A stretch of 10,359 bases of DNA, taken from contig MU631321.1 in NCBI GenBank assembly GCA_026770615.1, positions 318,041-328,399 of the forward strand. The letters are read 5' to 3'. The stretch is from Pavlovales sp. CCMP2436 (taxonomy: Eukaryota > Haptophyta > Pavlovophyceae > Pavlovales). Below, piece by piece: positions 1 to 6,820 of this stretch (positions are counted from its first letter, which is position 1; each line of letters starts with the position of its first letter). A program made the translations under genes and the position numbers. The notes beneath the pieces are model-generated. The model worked only from the letters and a program-made list of their open reading frames with translations, ran no database searches and had not been told where the DNA came from.

Positions 1-102
1 TGCTGCTGGCTCGAGATGCAACAGGAGGCTGGCGTCGGTGCTGGAGCGATGATCAACGCAGACCTGCCAACCCGTGTGCTACACCTCCCCCCAGAGGTGT
101 AG
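1..102 (+). CDS. Possible 3' end of a gene running in from the left edge
   Basis: Frame 1 is open from the window edge to a TAG at 100-102 (33 codons). Most codons end in G or C, as in the real genes of this window. The peptide (ending ..RVLHLPPEV) resembles nothing I recognise. The stop lies inside the 16-bp hairpin at 72-109. The opposite strand has an equally plausible reading (next entry) and at most one of the two is likely to be right. The frame is too short to be decisive. Confidence 0.2.
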   Translation, partial: CCWLEMQQEAGVGAGAMINADLPTRVLHLPPEV

Positions 103-180
103 CACACGGTGCGGGCGCTGCCTGCCCCCTTGGAGAAACGCAAGCCCTGCACGCGCTCTCGCGACTTACCGCAGGTTCAT
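1..180 (-). CDS. Possible 5' end of a minus-strand gene, two exons
   Basis: An ATG at 180-178 begins M-N-L and runs into a full-consensus donor GTAAGT at 169-164. A possible acceptor (TTGGCAG) ends at 64. Joining 180-170 to 63-1 keeps an open frame beginning MNLRSALIIAPAPTPASCC, which has a hydrophobic stretch like a signal peptide and runs off the left edge. The 106-bp intron would contain the perfect hairpin at 72-109. Donor quality is the only strong evidence and no homology was recognised. It competes with the plus-strand reading of the same bases. Confidence 0.2.
72..109. repeat. Perfect 16-bp inverted repeat (hairpin)
   Basis: CCGTGTGCTACACCTC at 72-87 is exactly complementary to GAGGTGTAGCACACGG at 94-109, leaving a 6-base loop CCCCCA. 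This is far beyond chance for a short local palindrome. It could be an RNA hairpin inside an intron or 3' UTR, or the remnant of two abutting inverted ends. It does not match the histone 3' stem-loop consensus. Confidence 0.85.
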
Positions 181-264
181 TTTGTCTCGGATGGTTTCTA
201 GTTAGTTAGCGTCGGCCTACGGCCGATTGCTCTGTTGTCACTCCCCAAGGCGAGATTTAGGGGG

Positions 265-350
265 GCCGGGTGGGTTCTCAAATTGAACAGACCCGGCTTA
301 TCCATTTAGGCCCGACTTACGCTCGGGATTTAAACCCCTGAGTGTCGGGC
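265..350. other. Two adjacent stem-loops, candidate structured RNA
   Basis: First hairpin: GCCGGGT (265-271) pairs with ACCCGGC (291-297), with an inner GTTC/GAAC helix around loop TCAAATT. Second hairpin: GCCCGAC (310-316) pairs with GTCGGGC (344-350), enclosing CTC-GGG (322-327) that pairs with CCC-T-GAG (336-342) around an AT-rich loop. Nested pairing in two consecutive helices suggests selected RNA structure, but GC-rich DNA gives many such folds. I compared the stretch by eye with the 18S 3' end, 28S, 5S and U1/U6 and found no convincing match. Transcribed strand unknown. Confidence 0.3.
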
Positions 351-605
351 TGACTACACTCGTCTGTGCACCGGCCGGCTGGTCCTCTCGGCCGCGCCAG
401 TAGGGGAGCCGACAGCGGTTTCCCAATCGTCCAAACACCGTTGGAAGTTGGTGCGTGTTGTCATTCGGTATGATACCCTTTGATGTGAGTGCTGGTGCAT
501 GAGGGTTTTGGTCGATCACTCGACTTCAGCCTGACGTCGACCAAGCCGGTGACTGAACAACACCTGTTGAACCATGCTGAGCCGCTAATATAGGGCGTGA
601 GTCCG

Positions 606-842
606 ATGGAGGCGGCGGCGCGCATCAAGAAGCAGCTCATCGACACGATCGGTACGATCGCGGCACGCGGCCATGCGCAGCTGCTGCTCGCGCGCTTGAG
701 CGCGCTGGCCCCGATCGCTGCCAAGCGTGGGAACACGACAAACAGCAACCAGCAGATCATCTCCCTAAACGCCCTTGCCAAGGCACACTACCGGAGATCC
801 ATCGGCACGCGCGGTGGCGTCCAAGTCAGCGCAACCGACTAA
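606..842 (+). CDS. Hypothetical 78-aa protein or exon inside the inverted-repeat segment
   Basis: ATG at 606, TAA at 840-842; an in-frame GTG at 597 is the only other near start. Nearly all codons end in G or C across the whole frame, matching the helicase and HA genes here and unlike the surrounding DNA, which is good evidence that it is or was translated. The peptide begins MEAAARIKKQLIDTIGTIAA and is helix-prone and basic in its first half, then rich in N, Q and S. I see no membrane segment, metal-binding pattern or known motif and cannot name a family. It starts just inside the left inverted repeat (535-587), so it may be cargo of that segment or the last exon of a gene disrupted by it. 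Confidence 0.42.
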   Translation: MEAAARIKKQLIDTIGTIAARGHAQLLLARLSALAPIAAKRGNTTNSNQQIISLNALAKAHYRRSIGTRGGVQVSATD

Positions 843-1488
843 GGAACACAGCAGGCAATGGGCGACGCAGCGCTCAGACCAGCAAAACATTCAGAACAGT
901 CAGACGCCAGCTTGAATCCCTATCATAAACATAAAGTTAGAAGAGAGGATACCATGAGGGTACATCGACCGGACCACCATGTCAGTCTGTGGCCCCCGCG
1001 CGGTAAATGGTATAGTGATAGGGGTAAGTTGAAAAGAAGGAGAGGCGAGCAGTCCGAGCAGTCCGGTACGGGTACGCCGCCATTCAGCCCGTCGGGGTGC
1101 ATCCGCGTCGAGCGAGGCAACTCCACCTGCGAGGGCGGCCGCAGTGTGCGTGCAAATGCTGAGTCCTGCGCCAGGTACGGGCTGGATGGTAGCCAAAGGC
1201 CCAGCGAATGCGCACGACCGAGCCTACGGGCTGCGGCAGGAGCGCCGGCCACATAGATGAGTTGGCGCTTTCAACTGAGTCACCCATGCACAATCACTTA
1301 ATTAGTTACGGGCAGTTAGTTAGTGATCCCCTATTTCAGAATCCACAGTACATATCGCCACATGCTTACAGTAGGCAAGGATGTGGTGCTGATCAAGAGA
1401 TTGGAGCAGGAGCAAGTCCATTAATTCATCGCTCTCTAACTTACCGCGCTGAGCCACTGAACGGCCTCTCACCAATGAGCGGAAACAG
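843..1488. other. No convincing gene
   Basis: Open frames occur on both strands here (for example 858-1256 plus and 923-1252 minus). They overlap each other, lack the G/C third-position bias of the real genes, and encode low-information Arg/Ser/Gly/Pro-rich peptides. I read them as chance frames in GC-rich DNA. The stretch is interior sequence of the inverted-repeat segment and carries no obvious repeat of its own. Confidence 0.5.
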
Positions 1489-1643
1489 TATAATTGTAAT
1501 TTATTCCGCTCGAGTCCTCTCATCGTCGTCGGTTCATATGTATATATATATATAAATAGCGGCTCAGCATGGTTCAACAGGTGTTGTTCACTCACTGACT
1601 TGGTCGACGATAACGACGCCACTTTTGCAAGTGAATCCGCCGT
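1489..1643. repeat. Dispersed repeat, copy A, interrupted by a 71-bp insertion
   Basis: 1489-1538 matches 3001-3051, and 1610-1643 matches 3049-3082, at roughly 80% by eye. In copy B the two halves are contiguous. In copy A they are separated by 1539-1609, which consists of a (TA)n tract followed by the right-hand 53-bp inverted repeat. ATA sits at both edges of the insert (1536-1538 and 1610-1612) but only once in copy B, as expected of a short target duplication. Confidence 0.7.
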
Positions 1644-1671
1644 TTGTAATAGGTGGCCCGGCCTGGAGCTA

Positions 1672-1838
1672 CAGGGGATCGCGGGCAATAAGAACGGCGG
1701 ATTTTGAGGCTGAGGCTGAGTTTCTTAGCAAATTACATACAGACAATGGTTAAATTTTGGTAAAATTTACTATTGAAGGGCAAAAAAACGAGGCTCAGTT
1801 TCTTAACACGACGGTTTCTTATTGCCCGCGATCCCCTG
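1672..1838. mobile_element. 167-bp MITE with 23-bp perfect TIRs and TA target duplication
   Basis: CAGGGGATCGCGGGCAATAA plus GAA (1672-1694) is perfectly repeated in inverted orientation at 1816-1838. The dinucleotide TA lies immediately outside both ends (1670-1671 and 1839-1840). Short length, no coding capacity, intact terminal inverted repeats and a TA duplication are the hallmarks of a non-autonomous Tc1/mariner-type miniature element. The interior is AT-rich and contains a direct repeat of GAGGCTsAGTTTCTTA (1711-1726 and 1790-1805). Perfect TIRs suggest a recent insertion. The responsible transposase is not in this window. Confidence 0.8.
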
Positions 1839-1840
1839 TA

Positions 1841-2317
1841 ACGCAAAATCCTTACCTGGGCTTATCCCGGATTCGATTTCGCGAAACGGAGGAAAAAAGC
1901 TATGCGTAATCTCCATCGATGAAAGCAACACACACATTGAACCAACAGATGACTGACATAGTAATTATATTACTGATAACTATATTACTGATAGGGATTC
2001 AAGCGGGCGCCTGACTTTCCTGGAAGAATTATAAAACAATGCCGGCTTGCTCCACCACCCTCCCCCCCCAACCACCCAACCACCCCCCCCTTCCTCCCTC
2101 CCCCTCCAACAATCCCCCCTCTTCCTGTCACAAGTTCTGCTCGCTTCCGGCATCAAGAAGTTGGGCTAGGGGCGCAAGCGTGCGAGCTTGATGCTTTTGC
2201 CAGGACACTTTGCAGGTGCGTGCTGCTAGAGCCAGTACCCTGTTTTTGGTTAATCCCTTTGCCGGCGAGGGATTAAGCAATGCAATTTTTTTACCAGTGC
2301 GATTTTTATTCCAATAA
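1841..2317. other. Gene-free stretch with a short tandem repeat and a polypyrimidine tract
   Basis: No supported gene. Contents: two tandem copies of a 15-bp unit TAAyTATATTACTGA (1962-1976, 1977-1991), and a C/T-rich tract at about 2051-2130 with several runs of seven or eight C. It also has an interrupted inverted pair GCATCAAG (2150-2157) / CTTGATGC (2187-2194). The G-rich complement of the C tract could form quadruplexes. Confidence 0.6.
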
Positions 2318-2813
2318 GGCTTTGGCTTCGGTCACCCCCGGGCAGTCCGCAAGTGGGGGACGACCATCCTAAGCACTGTGAGCCTCCATAATTGAAGACA
2401 GAGCTCGCTCTAGGCTTGCTGGATTCGTCTCGGAGAGCTCTATTCTATATATTTATCAAAATTTGTGAGTTTGAATGCGTGGGGTACTAAATCAGTACCT
2501 AAGAAAGTGATCTTTTTTAAATGGGGGGATTGATGGATACAGTATTTAGCACAACGAAGAAACATGTTAAAATGTGAGAAATTTTGGATGCAGAATATAG
2601 CATTTTCAATTTCAAAATGTGAGAAATTTAAGATGCAGTGTATGCACTTTTAAGAAGTAAGATAGTTATGGGGCGTCCATTTTTTCAAAAAGTTAGATAC
2701 GAATCTACTGCAGATGGATATAAAATAAATTTTACTGGCCATGTTTCGTGCTTGTCTTCGGCGAAGCGCTTAGGATGGTCGTCCTCTGCCCGGGGATGAC
2801 CTGAGCCAGAGCC
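2318..2813. mobile_element. ~496-bp inverted-repeat element flanked by ATAA (MITE-like)
   Basis: The left end 2318-2374 and the right end 2768-2813 are inverted copies. GGCTyTGGCT..GTCAyCCCC..GGGCAG is followed by a perfectly shared 17-mer GGACGACCATCCTAAGC; the left arm has about 11 extra bases between these blocks. ATAA occurs directly outside both ends (2314-2317 and 2814-2817), consistent with a 4-bp target-site duplication. The arms are GC-rich while the ~390-bp core is AT-rich and non-coding. Imperfect arms suggest an older element than the MITE at 1672. The superfamily cannot be assigned. Confidence 0.6.
2569..2638. repeat. Two-unit direct repeat inside the 2318-2813 element
   Basis: AAAATGTGAGAAATTTTGGA followed by TGCAG (2569-2593) recurs as AAAATGTGAGAAATTTAAGA followed by TGCAG (2614-2638), offset by 45 bp. 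Twenty-three of 25 bases match. The surrounding bases are also partly alike, so this may be a degenerate ~45-bp tandem duplication. Confidence 0.75.
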
Positions 2814-3000
2814 ATAACTGTAAACTGTAAACTGGTTTTAAACCAGTACGGTTTTGTATTTTCCTAGCAACCGAGACCTGGCTCCAGCAGTAGTGGGGGG
2901 GCGCCTAATTTATATTAACATAATCCGGTAGCGCCTAATTTTCTAGAAAAAAACAACTTTTTTGGCGCGGCTTTTCTAGAAATCGCGCTCCGTCAATATA
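2814..3000. other. AT-rich gene-free stretch with small repeats
   Basis: No gene. GCGCCTAATTT occurs twice, 30 bp apart (2901-2911 and 2931-2941). TTTTCTAGAAA occurs near 2939 and 2973 beside GGCGCG sequences. A palindrome-like TAAACTGGTTTTAAACCAGT lies near 2828. These look like further degenerate inverted or direct repeat debris. Confidence 0.5.
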
Positions 3001-3082
3001 CTATAATTTATAATTTATTCCGCCCACGTCTCTCAACGCCATCGGTTCATAACGACGTCACTCTCGCGAGTGAATCCGCCGT
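3001..3082. repeat. Dispersed repeat, copy B (uninterrupted)
   Basis: Counterpart of the interrupted repeat at 1489-1643, sharing TAATTTATTCCGC, CGGTTCATA and GTGAATCCGCCGT. It serves as an 'empty site' for the 71-bp insertion in copy A. Read on the minus strand, the last 30 bases give ADSLARVTSL here and ADSLAKVASL in copy A. Two of the differences are silent and one is K/R, which hints at an old coding origin. The stretch is too short to prove it. Confidence 0.65.
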
Positions 3083-3183
3083 GCCAGCAGGTACCTTCAG
3101 CGCAAGCTGGAGGCCCACCACTGACAAAAAAAAACATCCTTTGAGTTGTCGAACGAGCCCACGTTCTCGTCCAAAGCCACACT

Positions 3184-3380
3184 CCGTCGCCGTCGCCTCC
3201 GCAGCCTCCATTGCCGCCACGCGCCGTCGCCGCCGTCGCCGCCGCCGCCGCCGCCGCCGCCTCGGCCTCCTTACCTGCCGAGACTGCCACGTCGCCGCCG
3301 CCGCCGCCGCCGCTGCCACCATCGTCGCCGCCGCCGCCGCCGAACCCCCCCCCTCCCTCCCTCCCCTCCACCCTAAACCC
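3184..3380. repeat. GCC/GTC triplet tract followed by C-rich tract
   Basis: Imperfect (GCC)n with interspersed GTC, CTC and ACC triplets, then runs of C and CCCT near 3346-3370. All frames stay open by composition and would encode poly-Arg, poly-Pro or poly-Ala on the plus strand and poly-Gly or poly-Ala on the minus strand. I therefore treat the long open frames here as artefacts of the repeat. It may lie in an intron or 5' flank of the downstream helicase-type gene. Confidence 0.85.
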
Positions 3381-3633
3381 ACATCGCTTGCCTTACAAAT
3401 TCTTCGATTGTACTCCCTGCTTATGTTTCTTGGACTGGTATACACATGTCGCTTCAAAGTAGGTTTTGCTTGCATCACAGGATATCACACACACCCTCCT
3501 GCCTCCGTTACGCGATGCCGTGATCAGCTCGGCCAGTGTTTTCCTGCCCAGAGGGCCGGCCGTCCATCCAGCAATGCTATATAGAGGGATTCTCACTACT
3601 GGTGGGGGAAGGTCGGCATGGTATACTGCGTCG

Positions 3634-6181
3634 ATGGATGACCCGGAGCTCTATGGCGATGTCTGGAAGAGCATTTCCTTCCGCGGGGCTGTCGAGCTGG
3701 GATGTATTCTGCCGTACAAGGTAAGACTTATTATGCCGCCCAGCCCCTGGCCCTGCCCCTGGCCCTGCCCCTGCCCCAGGCCCGCAGGGCCCACACAGGG
3801 CCACAGGCCACAGCCCCAGCCCCAGCCCCACCCCCACCCCCACCCCCAGCCCCAGCCCCCCCAAACCTCCCTTGGCCTCCAGCCCTAGCCCCAGACCCAC
3901 CCCAGCCCCACCCCAGCCTTCGCAGCCGCCACCCAGCCCGCCGATTTCGCCGCTGCCACCGAGCCCGCTTCCGAGCCCACCGCCGCCCAGCCCACCGCCT
4001 TCGCCTTCGCCGCCGAGCGCCGCCCAGCCCACCACCGCCGAGCCTGCCGCCGAGCCCGCCGCCCAGCCCGCCGCCCAGCCCACCGCCGAGTCCGCCGCCA
4101 CCGATGGCCGAGCCCGCCGCCCAGCCCACCACCGCCCAGCCCAATGCCGCCCAGCCCACCGCCGAGCCCACCGCCGAGCCCGCCGCCGAGCCCGCCGCCC
4201 AGTCCGCCTTCGCCCAAACGCGCACACACATATACGCACACACAATTCGAGCCAAGCCTACATCCACTCCTGCCACTCTTCTAACAGCAAATCGCACCCT
4301 TACCGTAGCAGGTGTGCTTCGTCGGCATCGACCCAGCGGAGCTCGCAAAATTTGGCCGGCTGCCCTCGAATATTACCGACTCGAACGTGCTGCCCGATGT
4401 CGCGGTTGTGCTCGCGCTCGCCAAACTCATGGAGGAAAAAGGCCTCCGCAAGGCACTGACCTACCACAACTTCAACGATAACGCCATCAACTTCAAGCAG
4501 GCTGCCATTGACATTTTCAAGATGGCCGGTATCGATACGGATGTGCTCCGCATCGATGGGAAGATGACGAGCTCCGAGCGCGACGACAAGCTCGAGAAGC
4601 TCAAGACGGGGGTGCGCGCCCAAATCCTGGCCAACTGCCGGGTGCTCACCGCTGGCTTCAATTTGCCCAGCCTCGACGTCGTCGCCATCTGGGTCGGCCG
4701 GGCCGAGGCGGGGCAGGTGGCTGGGTCTGCCGGTGCCTGCAGGGCGGGCTCACGGGCGCGTCCATCCCTCTCACCTCTCTCTCTCTCAGATCCGGGACAA
4801 GTTCAAGGCCCTGGCGGCGATTGGCGACCTGATCGGTCTGCGCACGCAGCGAGCGCTGCATGCAGACCTCGACTTGGAGGAGCCGATGTTCGCGGCCTGC
4901 CGCGGCGGCCACATCGAGTGCGTCAAGTACTTGATCGACGAGGGAGCCAGCTGCCTGTCGACGCCCAATAATAAGACGACGTGCCCGCTCTATGCTTCAA
5001 TCCTGATCAACAACCTGGAATGCATCGAAGCCGTGCTCGGCTGCTGGACGCATGAGCACACCGCAAGGCTTGCCTACGACCCTGTGCACTTGACGCTCCG
5101 CGCATCGCGCTGTGATTCGGCGCTGCCCGTCTTTGCTTGCATCGCTCTCAAGTTTGGGGCGAGTTTCATGGTCCTGCGGGATGCCGTGAACTTCGACAAG
5201 GTCGAGAAGGTCTCGATTTTGCTGCGCACCAACCGCGACATCCTAAGCGACTGGAGCATCTCGCCTGATGCATCAGTGTTGGAATTCGAAAAGAAGCGCC
5301 CGTACACACCGAGCTCGTCCATCTTTGGCAATTGCAAGTCTGTCGCGATGATGAAGACGCTCATGATGTACGGCGTCTCGACTCTCAACTTCTCGTCCTT
5401 TCGTTTCATGGGCGATGCCGAGAACGAGTGGATGCTTGAGCGCAAGGGCTACTCGAGCGAGCTGCACAACTTTGACCTCATCGGCGAAGCGCGCGTCCGC
5501 CTGCTGCTGCGCGGCGGGGCCGACCTGTACGCCAAGTCGCATACGGGCAGCGCAACGCCCTACTCGCTGGCGCTCGCTTTGCTCGCGACGGAGCCGACGC
5601 ACCCGGCGGCGCGGCTGATCGTCGACGCGGCGCAGCCGTGGTCGGCCGCGACGCACTCGCTTTTTCCAAACTTGGTGCGCGCCTACGTGCGCTCCCTGCG
5701 GCGCCTCTGGGTGCAGATGGCTTTTTCGGACAAGCTCATGGGCGCGGAGATTGCGTTTTCGGACCTGTGGGTCGAGTTTGTGGCGCAGATGCGCGTGGGC
5801 CGGGAGCTGCCGCACCGGCTGACGCTCTACCCACTGCTCGTGGGCTGCAGGGTCGATATCATAACTCGTCGGGACGTGTCGGCGTCGGTCGTATCAATCA
5901 TTGGCGACTGGGAGTCGGTGGTGGTTCAAATCGCAGGTGGCGAGAAGGAAAAGCTGCCGCTCACCGAGGTCAATATTGATGTCTATCCCAAGCTTTGCTA
6001 TGCCAGGATCGATACGGCGGTGGACCCCACCCGTGCGTTTGACCCGTCGACGCGCACGCTGCGCATGGGCTGTTGGTACGGCGAGTTGAACAAGTGGATG
6101 GGCAAGCACGAGAAACGAATGTGCCGATTTTCCCACCCGTCGGAGGGCATGACGATCATCTGCGGCGACAATGCCATTTAA
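3634..6181 (+). CDS. Truncated SF2 helicase lobe 2 fused to an ankyrin-like protein, three exons
   Basis: Exons: 3634-3720, 4312-4716, 4790-6181, all joined in phase 0 (627 aa from the ATG at 3634, which may not be the true start). Residues 1-164 match the C-terminal lobe of SF2 helicases of the type that carry HA domains. MDDPELYG, SFRGAVELGCILPYK and VCFVGID continue smoothly across the first splice. Motif IV is near RKALTYHNF (75-83), a GKM..ER segment follows, and motif V is NCRVLTAGFNLPS (137-149). Motif VI (QxxGRxxR) is absent, and no Walker A or DExx box is found upstream, so this cannot be an active helicase as it stands. After an intron with a classic (CT)n-CAG acceptor the frame continues as an ankyrin-type protein: repeats near 195-220 (FAACRGGHIECVKYLIDEGA) and 397-430 (RLLLRGGADLYAKSHTG), then a beta-rich unknown C-terminus. 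The first intron is 591 bp of tandem repeat. A second usable donor (4693) would shorten exon 2. Either a genuine domain fusion or two gene pieces joined. Confidence 0.72.
3730..4215. repeat. CAGCCC/CCGCC degenerate minisatellite filling an intron
   Basis: Almost the whole 3721-4311 intron is built from CAGCCC, CCAGCCCCAC and GCCCAGCCCACCGCCGAG-like units. The first third is CCCCA/CCCCAG-rich (3751-3865), the rest GCCGAGCCC-rich. The minus strand has many regularly spaced runs of G, giving strong quadruplex potential. Donor GTAAGA (3721) and acceptor GTAGCAG (ending 4311) are clear and the flanking exons join into continuous helicase homology. The long Pro/Ala- or Gly-rich frames within it are therefore not coding. 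Confidence 0.9.
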
Positions 6182-6189
6182 GAAAAAGT

Positions 6190-6235
<46 letters not shown>

Positions 6236-6325
6236 AACCGAATGGTGGACTGACTGCTCAGCATGAAATGAAATGTTAAAAATTAAAGTTAAACATAAAA
6301 CTCTTCCGCACAAGCAGCCATCGCC
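6182..6325. repeat. (GA)n microsatellite and AT-rich intergenic spacer
   Basis: A nearly pure GA tract runs from about 6189 to 6231, right after the TAA of the ankyrin gene. An AT-rich stretch with TTAAAAATTAAAGTTAAAC (6274-6292) follows, upstream of the first small ORF. The latter could act as 3' UTR, poly(A) region or promoter; nothing decides which. Confidence 0.75.
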
Positions 6326-6463
6326 ATGCTAAACAGCGAGGAGCAGGCTGAAAAAAATATTGCTGTTCGTTGCGCGCTGCTCAACGGAGCGCAAAGGCAG
6401 CTGCTGATTGACATGATCGAGCAGTTTGAGGAACTGAACCAAATAAAAAAAAATATAATGTAA
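6326..6463 (+). CDS. Small ORF, 45 aa, possible peptide gene or uORF
   Basis: ATG at 6326, TAA at 6461-6463. The peptide (MLNSEEQAEKNIAVRCALLN at its start, ending IEQFEELNQIKKNIM) is charged and amphipathic with strong helix or coiled-coil character and no membrane segment. Codon use is more A/T-ending than in the neighbouring large genes. It ends only 6 bp before the ATG of the next ORF, so it could be a uORF controlling it or a separate small gene; no plausible intron joins the two. No family recognised. Helix-like composition and absence of low-complexity sequence are the main reasons to list it. Confidence 0.35.
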   Translation: MLNSEEQAEKNIAVRCALLNGAQRQLLIDMIEQFEELNQIKKNIM

Positions 6464-6469
6464 CCTCAA

Positions 6470-6820
6470 ATGAAGCGGAGGGCTCCTGAGGTGGTGACGT
6501 TCGGTAATTTTGTGCCAACAACGCCAAAAAAACTAAATCCCAAGGATATCAAACATCGGCGTTTGTATGCGTTGAGTCAAGTTGGGGGACTCGAATTGCT
6601 CAAGACGCTTGCGGAAAATATGCAAAGGAACGGTTACAATATAAATGTGAAAGACGAGACGAAAGACGCTCGCTTGTTCGGACTGGCGAGGCGCATTCAC
6701 CAAGTTTGCCTCGACCTAATTTTATTATTATTTTTACGATTCGATTTGCTCGCTGTTTTTGATTTATGCATCTTTGTCGCTAACCCAGACAAGAAAATAG
6801 AAAGCAATTCGATGCGCTAG
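6470..6820 (+). CDS. Hypothetical small basic protein (116 aa unspliced, ~81 aa if spliced)
   Basis: ATG at 6470, TAG at 6818-6820. Residues 1-78 are a non-repetitive, basic, well-mixed sequence (TPKKLNPKDIKHRRLYALSQ, then a Leu-rich helix and KDETKDARLFGLARR) that looks like real protein. From residue 79 the reading turns suddenly hydrophobic (LDLILLLFLRFDLLAVFDL). That part starts at a GT (6704), is T-rich and ends in CTAACCCAG (6788), so it may be an 85-bp intron; splicing would give HQ-TRK and a stop at 6798-6800. If unspliced, the tail would be a membrane-like segment and the gene would overlap the polymerase gene's stop by 4 bp. The codons are A/T-richer than in adjacent genes, which may indicate a different origin. 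Family not recognised. Confidence 0.5.
   Translation: MKRRAPEVVTFGNFVPTTPKKLNPKDIKHRRLYALSQVGGLELLKTLAENMQRNGYNINVKDETKDARLFGLARRIHQVCLDLILLLFLRFDLLAVFDLCIFVANPDKKIESNSMR

Larger units (their letters stand above)
535..1609. mobile_element. Segment bounded by 53-bp inverted repeats
   Basis: Positions 535-587 and 1557-1609 are inverted copies of each other, 50 of 53 matching. The shared core reads TGAACAACACCTGTTGAACC. Outside these limits similarity stops at once, as at a transposon terminal repeat. The interior (588-1556) holds a coding-like ORF at 606-842 and no recognisable transposase, so if mobile it would be non-autonomous. No long target-site duplication is evident. The right copy looks like part of a separate 71-bp insertion into an older repeat (see 1489-1643). 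The pair may therefore be two independent insertions in opposite orientation rather than the two ends of one element. Confidence 0.45.

Noticed and set aside
150..190. Similarity of CCGCAGGTTCA to the reverse complement of the 18S rRNA 3' end
   Set aside because: Match is about 11 bases and the neighbouring universal rRNA sequences are absent, so it is chance.
858..1293. Overlapping 98-132 aa frames on both strands
   Set aside because: No G/C third-position bias, mutually overlapping, no recognisable motif.
1320..1688. 122-aa minus-strand frame
   Set aside because: It runs through the inverted repeat, the (TA)n tract (giving IYIYTY) and the edge of the MITE. Only the short ADSLAKVASL piece recurs at 3055-3085, noted under the dispersed repeat.
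1850..1915. U1 snRNA-like start (CTTACCTGG)
   Set aside because: Only nine bases agree with the U1 5' end. The following sequence lacks the expected stem-loops and an Sm site.
3033..3584. Open frames with poly-Arg, poly-Pro and poly-Ala around the GCC tract
   Set aside because: Composition-driven frames of a triplet repeat with no independent coding evidence.
3577..4348. Long Gly-, Ala-, Arg- and Pro-rich open frames on both strands
   Set aside because: They are produced by the CAGCCC/CCG tandem repeat, stay open in several frames at once, and lie in an intron whose flanking exons join correctly.
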